A stretch of DNA of 64,000 nucleotides from Paraglaciecola hydrolytica (GCF_001565895.1 NZ_LSNE01000003.1:305438-369437), one strand, 5' to 3'. Positions 26,703 to 37,005 are shown, numbered from the stretch's first letter. Numbers and translations: made by a program. The notes: a model not told the origin generated them from the letters alone.

Positions 26703-28211
26703 ATGTTAGGAACTTGGAGTGTTGTGAGTAACAGAATGGATAAAAATAACATGTTAATCAGACTGCTATTGCTAATTGCGGTTGCCAGTTTTAGTACCTA
26801 TTCTCTAGCTGATCCAAATCATTCAAAGCTATCTAGCATCGATGATAACGACCCCCTTCAGCAATCTCTGCAAGATGTTGAAACTCAATTACCCGAACAT
26901 TGGCAACAACACTGGCTAGACGAACCTATTTTTAACAACAAGATACATGTAGTTGAAACGGGTAATAAGGCAGGACCCACGTTGTTACTAGTGCATGGGC
27001 TTGGTTACAGCGGTTTGCTCGACTGGTTAAATGTCATTCCCGAGTTAGAAAGCGAATATCATATTATCACTTTAGATCTGCCGGGGTTTGGCCAGTCCGA
27101 TTCAACCGCTTTGCAATTAGCTCCTTTAAAATACGCGGCGCTCTTGGCTTGGTTAGTGCCACAATTTAGTCAGCAGCCTGTGACTATCATCGGTCATTCA
27201 ATGGGCGGGGCTATTAGCCTGCGCTTTGCAGCAAGCCATCCTTCATTGGTAGACAAACTCATAATGGTAGACACCGCGGGTGTATTGCAGCGCTCGGTGT
27301 TTGTATTACATATGACGCAGGTGCCTAATCACTATCAATGGTTGGAGCCTTATAGCAGTAAATTCAAACCCTTAGATAATGTAGTTTCTCATGTCTCAAA
27401 TTTTATAAATCGTTGGCGAATTTCACTGATAAGTTCCATTGATAGGTATCCTGACCCTGCCAAAATTCTTTTGGAAAATGAATTTGCGCAACGATTTGTC
27501 TATAAAGATCGTGCGACACTTAATGCCGCTTTAGGTTTAGTCTACGAAGATTTGTCGCCTTCAATCGAGCAACTCAATGTACCAAGCCATATTATTTGGG
27601 GAAGAAATGATAGGGTTGCGCCGCTACGTACTGGAAAATTACTTGCTGAACAATTAAAAAATGCGCAACTGCACATCATTGATGACGCTGGGCATGTGCC
27701 GATGCAAGAGCAAACAGCACAGTTTGTTGCCATTCTAAAAGAAGCATTAATTAAAGACCCAATCAAACGCAATATTCCGCCTCTTACAACGAATGTGGTG
27801 CAAAACTATACCTGCTCCAATCAAACAAACATCGAATTGAGTGGTGTATATAACAATTTAACTTTTACAAATTGTCGCTATATCAACTTAAGCAATGTTC
27901 AAGCAAGCAGCATTAACATTGTAGATTCTATAGTGAATGTAGAAGATAGTACTTTTAACTCGATTACTACTGCTTTGACCAGTACAAGGTCAAGAGTGAC
28001 CATGACGAATGTCAATTTGACTGGAGAAGTGGCGATGCAAGTCGACGATAGTTTGATTGATTCTGCCGGTGTTGTATTTCGTGGAGGACAGCCCGCCATA
28101 AAACTTGAAAGTAAATCTCAATTGTATTTTTCAGTGAGTAGTCAGATTAACCATGGCCAAAAAAGTCATCTGCATGGCATGTCAATGGGGAGTACACTAG
28201 CGTTAGAATAG
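26703..28211 (+). CDS. Alpha/beta hydrolase fused to a repetitive beta-helix-like tail
   Basis: About 500 residues with a signal peptide (RLLLLIAVASFSTYSLA). Residues about 70-350 are an alpha/beta hydrolase: oxyanion region LLLVHGLGYSG, nucleophile elbow IGHSMGGAI, an Asp in IIWGRNDRVAP, and a catalytic His in DAGHVPMQE. The remaining 150 residues are not part of that fold. They are rich in Asn, Thr, Ser, Val and Ile with short strands and turns (NLTFTNCRYINLSNVQASSI; STFNSITTALTSTRSRVTMT), resembling a right-handed beta-helix. The substrate is unknown. The start is uncertain: ATG 26703, GTG 26724, ATG 26736 and ATG 26751 are in frame; a GGAG lies at 26716. Confidence 0.8.
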   Translation: MLGTWSVVSNRMDKNNMLIRLLLLIAVASFSTYSLADPNHSKLSSIDDNDPLQQSLQDVETQLPEHWQQHWLDEPIFNNKIHVVETGNKAGPTLLLVHGLGYSGLLDWLNVIPELESEYHIITLDLPGFGQSDSTALQLAPLKYAALLAWLVPQFSQQPVTIIGHSMGGAISLRFAASHPSLVDKLIMVDTAGVLQRSVFVLHMTQVPNHYQWLEPYSSKFKPLDNVVSHVSNFINRWRISLISSIDRYPDPAKILLENEFAQRFVYKDRATLNAALGLVYEDLSPSIEQLNVPSHIIWGRNDRVAPLRTGKLLAEQLKNAQLHIIDDAGHVPMQEQTAQFVAILKEALIKDPIKRNIPPLTTNVVQNYTCSNQTNIELSGVYNNLTFTNCRYINLSNVQASSINIVDSIVNVEDSTFNSITTALTSTRSRVTMTNVNLTGEVAMQVDDSLIDSAGVVFRGGQPAIKLESKSQLYFSVSSQINHGQKSHLHGMSMGSTLALE

Positions 28212-28283
28212 AAAAGCTTCTTGCAACTGCAGACTCAACTCCCTAAGGTTTAAAATCAAAGGTGTAATTGGCATTGCAACTGT

Positions 28284-28694
28284 TCAAAAATCGACTTTTT
28301 TACGTAGCGTTTTCACTTGTCCTGATTTTGTTTTGCTGTCCATGCGTTTGGTTTGTGAGCTTTTAGTGGGTTTAGTCGCTCGGCGGGCTTTTTGCAGCTT
28401 GCCTGCTTCAGTCAGTATTTCTGCCAGTCGGTCAAGGGCGTCTTGTTTGTTCATTTCTTGGGTGCGATGACTTTGGGCTTTGATGATCAAAATGCCGTCA
28501 GTAGTCACACGTTTGTCTTTGCCAGCCAATAAACGACTTTTTACATATTCAGGCAATGCTGCTTGAGCAATATCAAAACGTAAATGAATGGCAGAGGATA
28601 CTTTGTTGACGTTTTGCCCACCGGCGCCTTGAGCGCGCATAGCGCTCAAATCGATAGCGGGCATCAATAACTCAATATTGGGTAAATAACTCAT
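28284..28694 (-). CDS. arfB: Alternative ribosome-rescue factor B (peptidyl-tRNA hydrolase)
   Basis: 136 residues with the class-I release-factor GGQ motif (25-27, in AQGAGGQNVNKVSSAI) and a basic C-terminal tail (KARRATKPTKSSQTKR) that enters the empty mRNA channel of stalled ribosomes. There is no codon-recognition domain, so this is ArfB/YaeJ rather than RF1/RF2. It lies 22 nt after yciI and probably forms the end of the trp operon transcript, or has its own promoter. Confidence 0.93.
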   Translation of the reverse strand: MSYLPNIELLMPAIDLSAMRAQGAGGQNVNKVSSAIHLRFDIAQAALPEYVKSRLLAGKDKRVTTDGILIIKAQSHRTQEMNKQDALDRLAEILTEAGKLQKARRATKPTKSSQTKRMDSKTKSGQVKTLRKKVDF

Positions 28695-28716
28695 AATAGA
28701 TTAACGCTGTTCACAA

Positions 28717-29016
28717 TTAGGGTAAGACCTTTTTATAGGGTTTTACCACCACTTTTGCGTAAACACCAGCCAGCATGTAAGGGTCACTGTCAGCCCAGGC
28801 TTGTGCTTCTATTAAACTTGCAAATTCGGCAATAACTACCGAGCCTGTAAACCCTGCCTCACCTGGGTCTTCGCTATCAATCGCTGGGCAAGGGCCTGCT
28901 ACTAAAATTCGGCCCTGATCAACTAATAGCTGAATGCGTGCTAAGTGCGCAGCACGGGTTTGTTTGCGCAGCTCTAGGCTATTGGCGACGTCTTCACTAA
29001 AAATCACATACAACAT
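28717..29016 (-). CDS. yciI: YciI family protein
   Basis: 99 residues matching the YciI/muconolactone-isomerase-like ferredoxin fold: [61 protein letters not shown]. coli yciI lies near trp as well. Function is unclear. It follows trpA after 12 nt, so it is probably in the trp operon. Confidence 0.9.
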   Translation of the reverse strand: MLYVIFSEDVANSLELRKQTRAAHLARIQLLVDQGRILVAGPCPAIDSEDPGEAGFTGSVVIAEFASLIEAQAWADSDPYMLAGVYAKVVVKPYKKVLP

Positions 29017-29028
29017 ATCAACACCTTT

Positions 29029-29847
29029 TTATTTTTGCGTAGCGGCTTTCATTTCACTAACAAACATTTTTAACTGTTCAAGCATCACTTCTGGTTCAGC
29101 CAGATGTTTCGCAATGATATTAACTGTCGCCGAGCCTGAAATAGCGCCTGCTGCTCCGGCTTTGATCGCTTCAGCCACTTGCGCGGGTTTGGAAATACCA
29201 AAGCCTAACAAAGGAGGAGCGACTTTATGGCGAGTGAGTTTTTCAATCAATTCATGGGTAGGTGTAGCTGCTGCGGTTTCTGCCCCGGTTACGCCTGCAC
29301 GGCCTAACAAATAAGTATAACCTTGTGACTGAGTGCCAATTTGGGCGAGGGTTTCTTCGCTGGCATTTGGCGGTGCTATCAGGATTTGTTTAATACCTAC
29401 GCTTTTGGCTACAGCAATAAAACGTTCAGCTTCGCGTAAGGGCACGTCAGCAATTAAGATGGAGTCAACACCAGCCGCCGCCGCGTCTTTATAAAACTGC
29501 TCAATGCCACGTTTAAAAACTAAATTACTGTAGAGTAATAAACCGATGGGAATATCGGGATAGGTGTCACGTACATCGCGGATAATGGCAAAACAATCGG
29601 TCGTTTTGATTTTATGTGATAAGGCACGAATACTGGCCTGTTGGATAGTAGGGCCATCGGCAATAGGATCAGAAAACGGGAATCCTAATTCTAGTGCATC
29701 GGCTCCACCTTCTACTAAGGCTTTAATGATGTTAACCGAGGTTTGTTTGTCCGGATCGCCAACCATAACAAAGGGTACAAAGGCACCTTGGTGTTTAGCA
29801 TTAAGGGCCGTAAACATGGCTTGGTATCTGTCTGTTGTAGTCGCCAT
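29029..29847 (-). CDS. trpA: Tryptophan synthase alpha subunit
   Basis: 272 residues; cleaves indole-3-glycerol phosphate to indole, which is channelled to TrpB. Catalytic Glu53 and Asp64 are visible in [16 protein letters not shown] (E. coli Glu49 and Asp60), and the loop [11 protein letters not shown] matches the family. The ATG overlaps the trpB stop by one base (TAATG). Confidence 0.96.
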   Translation of the reverse strand: MATTTDRYQAMFTALNAKHQGAFVPFVMVGDPDKQTSVNIIKALVEGGADALELGFPFSDPIADGPTIQQASIRALSHKIKTTDCFAIIRDVRDTYPDIPIGLLLYSNLVFKRGIEQFYKDAAAAGVDSILIADVPLREAERFIAVAKSVGIKQILIAPPNASEETLAQIGTQSQGYTYLLGRAGVTGAETAAATPTHELIEKLTRHKVAPPLLGFGISKPAQVAEAIKAGAAGAISGSATVNIIAKHLAEPEVMLEQLKMFVSEMKAATQK

Positions 29848-31028
29848 TATTTTACGTCTCCTAATATGCTGTGTACGTGAGCCAAATCTTTGTCACCACG
29901 ACCGGATAAATTCACTACTATGATCATTTCTTCTTCTGCTTCATCTGCCATGTTAAGTGCATGGGCTAAAGCGTGAGAAGATTCCAGGGCCGGAATAATA
30001 CCTTCTTTGCGTGATAACAATTGAAAGGCATTCAGTGCTTCATCATCGCTTATTGCGACATATTGTGCGCGGCCAGTATCGTGTAAATGAGCGTGTTGTG
30101 GGCCTACAGCGGGGTAATCTAAACCAGCAGAGACTGAATAGGATTCTTCAATCTGGCCGTCATCGTCTTGCATAATGTAGGTAAAAGAACCGTGTAATAT
30201 GCCCGTGGTACCTTTACACATGGCAGCACCATGTTCATGGGTATGCAAACCTTTACCGGCAGGCTCAACCCCAATTAATTTAACACTGGGTTCATCGATA
30301 AAATCGGCAAACATACCAATAGCGTTTGACCCACCGCCGACACAAGCAACAACCGCATCGGGTAAACGGCCTTCTTTTTCGAGGATCTGTGTTTTGGTTT
30401 CTTCGCCTATCATGCGGTGAAATTCACGCACTATGGTCGGGAAGGGGTGAGGACCTGCTGCCGTACCTAATAAATAATGAGCTTTCTCGTAACTGCCAGA
30501 CCAGTCTCGCATGGCTTCGTTTACTGCATCTTTGAGCGTACCTGAACCTGCATGCACAGGGATGACTTCTGCGCCCATTAAGCGCATTCTGAAAACGTTA
30601 GGGGCTTGGCGCTCAACGTCTTTAGCACCCATATAAATCCGTGCTTTTAAGCCCATTAGGGCACAAGCTAACGCGGTGGCGACACCATGTTGACCGGCGC
30701 CAGTTTCTGCGATGACTTCGGTTTTACCCATGCGCTTGGTTAACAAAGCCTGACCCAATACCTGATTGGTTTTATGGGCTCCACCGTGTAACAAGTCTTC
30801 ACGTTTTAAATACAGTTTAACCAGGGGATTACTGACTATATTGCGTGTCAGTGTCATGGCTGTTGGGCGACCCGCGTAGTCTTTTAACAAGCCCATAAAC
30901 TCAGCTTGAAATTCAGGATCCTGCTGGGCATCAATAAAAGCTTGTTCGAGTTGATCCAGCGCAGGGATGAGCAATTCGGGTACGTACATGCCGCCAAAAT
31001 TACCAAATTTACTGTTTAATTTATTCAT
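29847..31028 (-). CDS. trpB: Tryptophan synthase beta subunit
   Basis: 393 residues; a PLP enzyme that joins indole and serine. The PLP lysine is Lys86 in GGAHKTNQ, and the phosphate loop is [22 protein letters not shown] is the substrate loop. It is translationally coupled to trpA. Spacing to trpCF upstream is 33 nt. Confidence 0.97.
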   Translation of the reverse strand: MNKLNSKFGNFGGMYVPELLIPALDQLEQAFIDAQQDPEFQAEFMGLLKDYAGRPTAMTLTRNIVSNPLVKLYLKREDLLHGGAHKTNQVLGQALLTKRMGKTEVIAETGAGQHGVATALACALMGLKARIYMGAKDVERQAPNVFRMRLMGAEVIPVHAGSGTLKDAVNEAMRDWSGSYEKAHYLLGTAAGPHPFPTIVREFHRMIGEETKTQILEKEGRLPDAVVACVGGGSNAIGMFADFIDEPSVKLIGVEPAGKGLHTHEHGAAMCKGTTGILHGSFTYIMQDDDGQIEESYSVSAGLDYPAVGPQHAHLHDTGRAQYVAISDDEALNAFQLLSRKEGIIPALESSHALAHALNMADEAEEEMIIVVNLSGRGDKDLAHVHSILGDVK

Positions 31029-31061
31029 TTTGTTCTCATTTTGTTAGCCACGCTTGTCAGC

Positions 31062-32456
31062 TTAATATTCACGCAATAAGCTGAATGTCTGGGTTATTTT
31101 CTGTGGTTCTTTGATACCGGGTAATGACTCAATCCCAGAGTTAAGATCCAACACCGCCACAGCATAACTGGCGGCTTGTTTGATATTTTGTGGGTTTAAA
31201 CCACCCGCTAAGATAATCTGTGATTTATCAGCCACTTGATTTAACAGTTGCCAGTTAAAAGCTTGGCCAGTGCCACCGCTTTGTTTACCCACTTGGCAAT
31301 CTAATAAAAACTTATCAACTTGCTGCTCATGCATGTCGGGCAGAGTGTCAGTCACTCCTTTGGCTAACCACAGTTGACAAGTAGTAGGTAGCAGCGGTTT
31401 AAGAGTATCGATATAAGCCTGATCTTCTTTACCATGGAGTTGTACTGCGCTTAAATCAAGGCTGTTAGCAAAATCTGCCACTTGTTGCACAGGCGCATTA
31501 ACAAACACTCCCACATAGTTGAAAGGTACGGTATCAATAATCTGTTTGGCTTTTTCTAAACTCACTTTACGTTTAGATTGTTCAGCAAAAATTAGCCCTG
31601 CATAACTAGCGGGTGAGTCTTTAATTAACTGGGCACCTTCAACAGTGGTAGTGCCACAAATTTTTACTTTGCCATAAATCAATTGTTTGGTGGCAAGGGC
31701 TACATCTGGTTCGGCCATTAAAGCGCTGCCCACTAAAAAACCATCTACTAATGGCGCTAAACGTCTGACATCCTGATGGCTATATATACCAGATTCAGAG
31801 ATGATCACATGTTCATGGTTTGCCAGTTGTTTAATTAGCGGCACCAATTTTTCAGTGGTGGCTAAATCTGTACTCAAATCACGTAAGTCACGATTATTAA
31901 TACCGATAATCTTGGCTTTTAGATCAACGGCTCGATGAACTTCTTCGACATTACTCACTTCGGTCAATACGTCGAGTTGATAATGTTCAGCTAAAGTAGC
32001 GAGTTCGCGATAAGTAGAGTCATCTAAGACCGATAACATTAATAATATGGCATCGGCGTCATAATAGCGGGCGAGATGAACTTGATAAGGGTCAACAAAA
32101 AAATCTTTGTTGATCACCGGTTGGCTTACTTTATTACGCACATACTGTAGATATTCAAACTTACCCTGAAAGTATTTTTCATCGGTAAGCACGGATATAC
32201 AGGCTGCATAAGGACTGTAGGCGGCAATGATTTCGTCTAAATTAAAATCAGCTCTAATCAAGCCCTTAGATGGCGATGCCTTTTTACACTCTAAGATAAA
32301 ACCGGCATTGGCTTGTGCCAGTGCCGCATAAAAACTGCGCTCAGAAGACTTTAAATCAACTTCAAACTGGCTAAGCGGGAAGTCTATTTTTCGCTGTGCA
32401 ATTTCAGTTTGTTTATCGATGACTATTTTTTCTAATACATTGGCCATGTTTAACAT
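31062..32456 (-). CDS. trpCF: Bifunctional indole-3-glycerol-phosphate synthase / phosphoribosylanthranilate isomerase
   Basis: 464 residues joining two beta/alpha barrels. The N-terminal TrpC part has ILECKKASPSKG and IGINNRDLRDLSTD; the TrpF part begins near residue 255 with KICGTTT and contains VQLHGKEDQAY and LAGGLNPQNI. This is the fused form found in enterics. Two starts are possible, ATG 32456 (ribosome-binding site only 3 nt away) and ATG 32447 (12 nt), the latter giving MANVLEKIV, which aligns with TrpC homologues. It follows trpD after 8 nt. Confidence 0.96.
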   Translation of the reverse strand: MLNMANVLEKIVIDKQTEIAQRKIDFPLSQFEVDLKSSERSFYAALAQANAGFILECKKASPSKGLIRADFNLDEIIAAYSPYAACISVLTDEKYFQGKFEYLQYVRNKVSQPVINKDFFVDPYQVHLARYYDADAILLMLSVLDDSTYRELATLAEHYQLDVLTEVSNVEEVHRAVDLKAKIIGINNRDLRDLSTDLATTEKLVPLIKQLANHEHVIISESGIYSHQDVRRLAPLVDGFLVGSALMAEPDVALATKQLIYGKVKICGTTTVEGAQLIKDSPASYAGLIFAEQSKRKVSLEKAKQIIDTVPFNYVGVFVNAPVQQVADFANSLDLSAVQLHGKEDQAYIDTLKPLLPTTCQLWLAKGVTDTLPDMHEQQVDKFLLDCQVGKQSGGTGQAFNWQLLNQVADKSQIILAGGLNPQNIKQAASYAVAVLDLNSGIESLPGIKEPQKITQTFSLLREY

Positions 32457-32464
32457 TAACTCCT

Positions 32465-33484
32465 TTACGCTGCTGATGTTTGGCTAAGCTCAGCCGCGAG
32501 TTTAATGGTTTGCGCTGGCAGTTTCTGCTCCATAGCACGTAAGGCTAAACTTGCACCTTCCATAAAACTTTCTGCCTTACCGCATAAAGTCAACAATGCT
32601 CCAGCATTCATGGCTACTGCGGCTTGATGAGCGCTTTCACCTTGGCCATTCAATACTTGCTCTATCAGGCGTTTATTATCTTCAGGTTGGCCACCTTTGA
32701 TGGCTGCTAATGGATAGTTTTTAAGACCAAAATCAACAGGGTTGACTTGATACTCTTCAAGTAAGGCGCCTTTAACATGTACTACCTGAGTTTCACCATG
32801 TAGGGCAAATTCATCTAAGCCACTGCCATGTACTACCATGGCGTTTTTATAACCGAGTAGTTGTAAAGTCTTAGCAAAAGGCAACAACAAATCAGGACTA
32901 TAAACCCCGATAATGATATGACTGGGCCGTGCAGGATTAGCCAAAGGCCCGAGCAAATTAAAAATAGTGCGAGTTTTTAAAGTGGTACGCACGGGCATGG
33001 AGTGTTTAATTCCTGCATGATATTGAGGGGCAAACAAAAAACATAAATTTGCTTCATCTAAACAACGTTTAGCTGTTGTGGCAGGCATGTTGAGGTCAAG
33101 ACCAAAAGTTCTGAATAAATCCGCCGAGCCGGACTGGCTCGAGACACTGCGATTACCATGTTTGGCAACTTTTACGCCGCAACTGGCCGCGACTATGGCA
33201 GCGGCAGAGGAAATATTAATGGTGTCGTGGCCATCGCCCCCCGTACCCACTATGTCAGCAAAGTCATAATCAGGAAAAGGAAAGGGCGCTGCATTTTTTA
33301 TCATCGCTTGCGCTGCACCGGCAATTTCTTGGGGTTTTTCACCTTTGATTTTTAAAGCTGTCAGCAAAGCTGACAAAATAACGTCAGGCACTTGGCCGTT
33401 AATCACTTCACTAAAGACTTGATAAGCTTGAGCTTGTTTTAGATCTTGTTGTTTAAAAAGTTGTTCAAGAATGTCAAGCATCAT
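32465..33484 (-). CDS. trpD: Anthranilate phosphoribosyltransferase
   Basis: 339 residues; transfers phosphoribose from PRPP to anthranilate. [14 protein letters not shown] is the PRPP-binding loop, [15 protein letters not shown] the anthranilate site, and [14 protein letters not shown] a further conserved block. It is a stand-alone TrpD, not fused to TrpG as in E. coli. Either of two consecutive ATG codons may be used. Confidence 0.96.
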   Translation of the reverse strand: MMLDILEQLFKQQDLKQAQAYQVFSEVINGQVPDVILSALLTALKIKGEKPQEIAGAAQAMIKNAAPFPFPDYDFADIVGTGGDGHDTINISSAAAIVAASCGVKVAKHGNRSVSSQSGSADLFRTFGLDLNMPATTAKRCLDEANLCFLFAPQYHAGIKHSMPVRTTLKTRTIFNLLGPLANPARPSHIIIGVYSPDLLLPFAKTLQLLGYKNAMVVHGSGLDEFALHGETQVVHVKGALLEEYQVNPVDFGLKNYPLAAIKGGQPEDNKRLIEQVLNGQGESAHQAAVAMNAGALLTLCGKAESFMEGASLALRAMEQKLPAQTIKLAAELSQTSAA

Positions 33485-33485
33485 A

Positions 33486-34130
33486 CTAGTTGACTCCTTT
33501 ACTGGCTGATGTTTGTGTCAGATAACTAATGCTTTGTAATAACAATTGGCTGCCATGACTGGTTAATATGGATTCGGGATGAAATTGAAACCCTAACATC
33601 CTGTGTTGCTGGTGGGCAACCGCCATGGGTATGCCATTATAATCCGCCAACACTTGTAAGTCGGCCGGCATATTATCTGCCATCAAAGAATGGTAACGGG
33701 CGACGGGCAAGGGGTTAGGTAAGTTGGCAAACATATTTTGCCCATCATGTTTGATCAAGGATGATTTACCATGCATCACCTGATTGGCACGTATGATATC
33801 GCCACCGTAAGATTCCACTATGGCTTGATGACCCAAGCAAATACCCAATACCGGATAGTGACCTTTAACCAGAGCTAGCAGAGCTAATAATGAGCCAGCC
33901 TGTTTAGGATTGCCTGGCCCAGGGGATAACATCAACATGACTTGTTGACTCTCGCCCTTAGCATTTTTTTGTGCGGCTTTATTATGCATTTTTTGCAAAA
34001 TCACATCAGCAGGCACTGAGTTGCGATACACAATCAGCTCTAAACCTAAACTACGTAACTCGTCGACCAGGTTGTAGGTAAATGAATCAAAGTTGTCGAG
34101 TAAAAATACACAGACTGATGAAGATTTCAT
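33486..34130 (-). CDS. trpG: Anthranilate synthase glutaminase component
   Basis: 214 residues, class-I glutamine amidotransferase. Motifs [20 protein letters not shown], the catalytic cysteine in GICLGHQAI, and the catalytic histidine in GFQFHPES. It supplies ammonia to TrpE, whose stop it overlaps by 4 nt. An insertion of charged residues after residue 50 ([12 protein letters not shown]) is longer than in most TrpG. Confidence 0.96.
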   Translation of the reverse strand: MKSSSVCVFLLDNFDSFTYNLVDELRSLGLELIVYRNSVPADVILQKMHNKAAQKNAKGESQQVMLMLSPGPGNPKQAGSLLALLALVKGHYPVLGICLGHQAIVESYGGDIIRANQVMHGKSSLIKHDGQNMFANLPNPLPVARYHSLMADNMPADLQVLADYNGIPMAVAHQQHRMLGFQFHPESILTSHGSQLLLQSISYLTQTSASKGVN

Positions 34131-35734
34131 GACATATCTCCCTGCTGAACTTTATTGGCACTAGCTAAAATAGCGTGAATAACGGCTTGAGCTTTAGCGC
34201 GGGTTTCATCAGCTTCGGCTTGTGGGTTGGAGTCATACACCACACCTGCGCCAGCCTGTACATGGGCAACTGAATTACGGACAAAAGCGGAACGGATAAC
34301 GATACAAGTATCCATATCACCATGGCCGTTAATATAACCCACAGCACCGCCATAACTGCCACGACGTTCTTTTTCAACTTCGCGAATAAGGCTCGCCGCA
34401 CTGACTTTAGGCGCACCCACTAAAGTACCCATATTCATACAAGCCTGATAAGCATTTAAAGCATCAAGGTCGTCTCTTAACTGACCTACCACACGGGACA
34501 CCAAATGCATCACATGAGAATAGCGGTCTACTTTGAGTAAATCGGTGACATAACGAGTACCAGGTTTTGATACTTTAGCGACATCGTTGCGCGCTAAATC
34601 AACCAACATAATATGCTCGGCGCGTTCTTTTTGATCTTCTTGCAGATTCAATTCAAGGCGGCTATCGAGATCAAGATCAATCGAGCCATCCGCCCGTTTA
34701 CCCCGAGGGCGTGTACCAGCAATAGGATAAATCTCAACTTGATTGCTTTCTTTGGTGTATTTCAGTGCGGACTCGGGCGAGGCACCAAAAATACAAAAAT
34801 CATCATCTTGCAGAAAAAACATATAAGGACTGGGATTGTGTAACTTTAACTCACGATAGGCGCTGTGTGGATCTGGGCAAGGTAAACTGAAAATCCGTGA
34901 GGGCACGACTTGAAAAATATCCCCCGCCAAAATGTGTTCTTTCAGGTCAATCACGTCCTTTACATAGTGCTCATCACTCTTATTAACCTGCAATTCGTTG
35001 GCACTCAAAGGGCGCTGTTTGATTTGTGGTATAGGTTTGATGGTCGCCAGTTTGTGTTTGATCTGCTCTAGTCGTTGGCTGATGGCAAAATAATTGTTTC
35101 CCACATTATGGCCACTAAAGACGCTGCCGATAATTTCGCTTTGGCGTGCCTGATGGTCAATTAATACCAGGGTTTCGGCTAAATAAAATACAAAGTCAGG
35201 GCAGGTATTGGCACTGCCTTTAACCTCAGGCAGTTTTTCAAAACTGGCGAGTAAGTCGTAAGCAAAAGCACCACCCAAAAATACGGCATGAGGATGCTGG
35301 CGAATTGACGTTACTTGAGTGAGCATAATACGCAAAGCATCAAATACTGCGGGCGCTTTTAAGCGGCTATCTTCGTCAAGGGAGGCATCTGCTGGTGGAA
35401 AAATAAGAGTGACGACATCGGCATTTACATCTAAGTGGTGTTCCACATCCGCAGGGCAGTGACTGTTAAATAAAGGTAATATCGCGCGGCCATTATTAGT
35501 GAGGGCTTGGCATGTTACTTTATGGCCTTCACAAACCAGTTTAATTGCGGCATCAACCAGTAATAAACTTTTTAGATTGTCCTTGCTGTCGATTTCAGCC
35601 GACTCCAATAACAAATTATTGGCTTTGTCCTGACACAAATATTGGTAAGCGTGTAAAGGGTCAGCCACGTAGTCTGCTTGGACTACCAGTGTTTCGACCT
35701 TACCAACTTGTTCAGTTAATTGCGCTAAGCTCAT
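34127..35734 (-). CDS. trpE: Anthranilate synthase component I
   Basis: 535 residues, chorismate-using enzyme. Conserved blocks are GDIFQVVPSRIF, FGASPESALKY, PIAGTRPRGKRADG, LVDLARNDVAKV and GGAVGYINGHGDMDTCI. The N-terminal LLESAEID resembles the tryptophan feedback site (LLES of enteric TrpE). First structural gene of the trp operon, preceded by the leader peptide and attenuator. Confidence 0.96.
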   Translation of the reverse strand: MSLAQLTEQVGKVETLVVQADYVADPLHAYQYLCQDKANNLLLESAEIDSKDNLKSLLLVDAAIKLVCEGHKVTCQALTNNGRAILPLFNSHCPADVEHHLDVNADVVTLIFPPADASLDEDSRLKAPAVFDALRIMLTQVTSIRQHPHAVFLGGAFAYDLLASFEKLPEVKGSANTCPDFVFYLAETLVLIDHQARQSEIIGSVFSGHNVGNNYFAISQRLEQIKHKLATIKPIPQIKQRPLSANELQVNKSDEHYVKDVIDLKEHILAGDIFQVVPSRIFSLPCPDPHSAYRELKLHNPSPYMFFLQDDDFCIFGASPESALKYTKESNQVEIYPIAGTRPRGKRADGSIDLDLDSRLELNLQEDQKERAEHIMLVDLARNDVAKVSKPGTRYVTDLLKVDRYSHVMHLVSRVVGQLRDDLDALNAYQACMNMGTLVGAPKVSAASLIREVEKERRGSYGGAVGYINGHGDMDTCIVIRSAFVRNSVAHVQAGAGVVYDSNPQAEADETRAKAQAVIHAILASANKVQQGDMS

Positions 35735-35814
35735 GATATTAATCTCATTTTTATCGTTTTTGATGTCGCTTACTTTGGGCTTTTAATCAATTTTTTGTCT
35801 AGCTGAAAAATACA

Positions 35815-35847
35815 TAAAAAAAAGCCCGCTGTTTACGGGCTTTTTTT
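35815..35847 (-). terminator. trp operon attenuator
   Basis: On the minus strand GCCCG and CGGGC form the GC core of a hairpin with a 7-nt loop; flanking A and T runs extend it, and a long U run follows. It lies between trpL and trpE, which is the position of a transcription attenuator. Confidence 0.9.
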
Positions 35848-35938
35848 GAAAAATTATTTGTAACAATACAAACACTCACAGCCCATTAGTTCAGGTTGTG
35901 CCACCACCAAGTTGTGTTAGAAAGCGTGTTTGTATTGT
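35835..35938 (-). promoter_or_regulatory. trp leader RNA: alternative pairings
   Basis: A 13-bp perfect inverted repeat (35863-35875 with 35926-35938) encloses the Trp codons. A competing antiterminator is visible: ATGGGCT (35880-35886, minus strand) can pair with AGCCCGT (35835-35841), which is the left arm of the attenuator. The long stem and the antiterminator cannot nest together, so they are natural alternatives. A ribosome stalled at the Trp codons would favour antitermination. Confidence 0.65.
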
Positions 35939-35942
35939 ACAT
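35886..35942 (-). CDS. trpL: trp operon leader peptide
   Basis: An 18-residue ORF on the minus strand, MYNTNTLSNTTWWWHNLN, with three consecutive Trp codons. It lies about 40 nt upstream of the attenuator and 150 nt upstream of trpE. The ribosome-binding site is modest (GAG 5 nt from the ATG). E. coli TrpL has two Trp codons; three in a row should make it very sensitive to charged tRNA-Trp. Confidence 0.9.
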   Translation of the reverse strand: MYNTNTLSNTTWWWHNLN

Positions 35943-36007
35943 TTTTACTCATACCTTATGGGTTTCAATCGGTCATTGGCATTAGCACTTATCTAAAAGA
36001 CGAATTA

Positions 36008-36036
36008 TCTGATATTCATCTCAGTTTGCGTATAAT
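36008..36036 (+). promoter_or_regulatory. Possible promoter for the rnm-yciO-scpAB-rluB genes
   Basis: A perfect TATAAT at 36031-36036 with a poor -35 (TCTGAT, 36008) at 17-nt spacing. It lies 124 nt upstream of rnm in the divergent trp/rnm region. Confidence 0.35.
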
Positions 36037-36159
36037 GCTGCCAAACAGTGGCTATAGAAGAAAACAAAAACGATGCGCTGTCAACACTCTAATTTGTTAT
36101 ATGTTAAACAAAAACGTCCTGAATCCTGAACGTAAGCCGATTGAACGAAACCCGACCTC

Positions 36160-37005
36160 ATGAAAATAGACCTACATAGCCACACCCACTATTCCGATGG
36201 CCACTTGTCGCCCAAAGAGTTGATAGACCGTGCGCACAACATGCAGGTGGATGTATTGGCGATTACCGATCACGACACTATCGATGGCATTGCTGAAGCA
36301 CAGGCTTATCAGGCAGGGCAAAAACGTAAATTACATATCCTGCCAGGTGTCGAAATTTCTACCTCTTGGCACAATTTTGACATTCATATATTGGGTTTGC
36401 ATGTAGATCATCATGATCCCATTTTTTTACAACGTTTGGCTGCGCAAAGTGCCGAGCGTGACCGACGAGCGCAACAAATTTCCGATAAATTAGCCAAAGT
36501 TGGCATTAATGACGTGTTTGCTGATGCCAAAACCATGGCCGGAGTAGGGCAGGTAACCCGAGCTCACTTTGCGCGAGTATTATTGGCACGCCAATTAGTT
36601 AACGATATGGAAGCGGCTTTTAAAAAGTATCTGGGCAAGGGTAAAAAAGCTCATGTCAGCCCTCAATGGATTTCCATTGACGAAGCTATTAGTTGGATCC
36701 ACGATGCCGGTGGTAAAGCGGTATTAGCCCATCCTGGCCACTACGATTTGAGTACCAAATGGCTTAAAAGGCTGGTGGCCGAGTTTAGTTTGGCGGGAGG
36801 CGATGGCATGGAAGTGATCCATTCACATTTAAGCCCCGAAAAGAAAAAACTCTTAGCTGATTTGGCCAGTCAACATCAGTTAATGGCGTCTAGTGGCTCT
36901 GATTTTCATTATCCTAACCGTTGGACTGAGTTAGGTAAAAATTTAACATTGCCCTCTCAGTTAGTTCCAATATGGCGCGATTGGAATTTAAGCGGTACTA
37001 TTTAA
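36160..37005 (+). CDS. rnm: PHP-domain 5'-3' exoribonuclease RNase AM
   Basis: 281 residues with the PHP metal-binding motifs HSHTHYSDG (near the N terminus), ITDHDTIDG, and LPGVEISTSW, plus VLAHPGHYD and SGSDFHYPNR. E. coli YciV (TrpH), next to trp, was shown to be RNase AM, which trims 5' ends of rRNA and degrades short oligonucleotides. The divergent location from trp is the same here. Confidence 0.92.
   Translation: MKIDLHSHTHYSDGHLSPKELIDRAHNMQVDVLAITDHDTIDGIAEAQAYQAGQKRKLHILPGVEISTSWHNFDIHILGLHVDHHDPIFLQRLAAQSAERDRRAQQISDKLAKVGINDVFADAKTMAGVGQVTRAHFARVLLARQLVNDMEAAFKKYLGKGKKAHVSPQWISIDEAISWIHDAGGKAVLAHPGHYDLSTKWLKRLVAEFSLAGGDGMEVIHSHLSPEKKKLLADLASQHQLMASSGSDFHYPNRWTELGKNLTLPSQLVPIWRDWNLSGTI

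Noticed and set aside
35943-36159. TrpR operator upstream of trpL
   Set aside because: No CTAG-type TrpR half-sites were seen, so repression is not claimed.
35930-36163. 77-residue plus-strand ORF upstream of rnm
   Set aside because: Overlaps trpL and the divergent promoter region; composition not protein-like.
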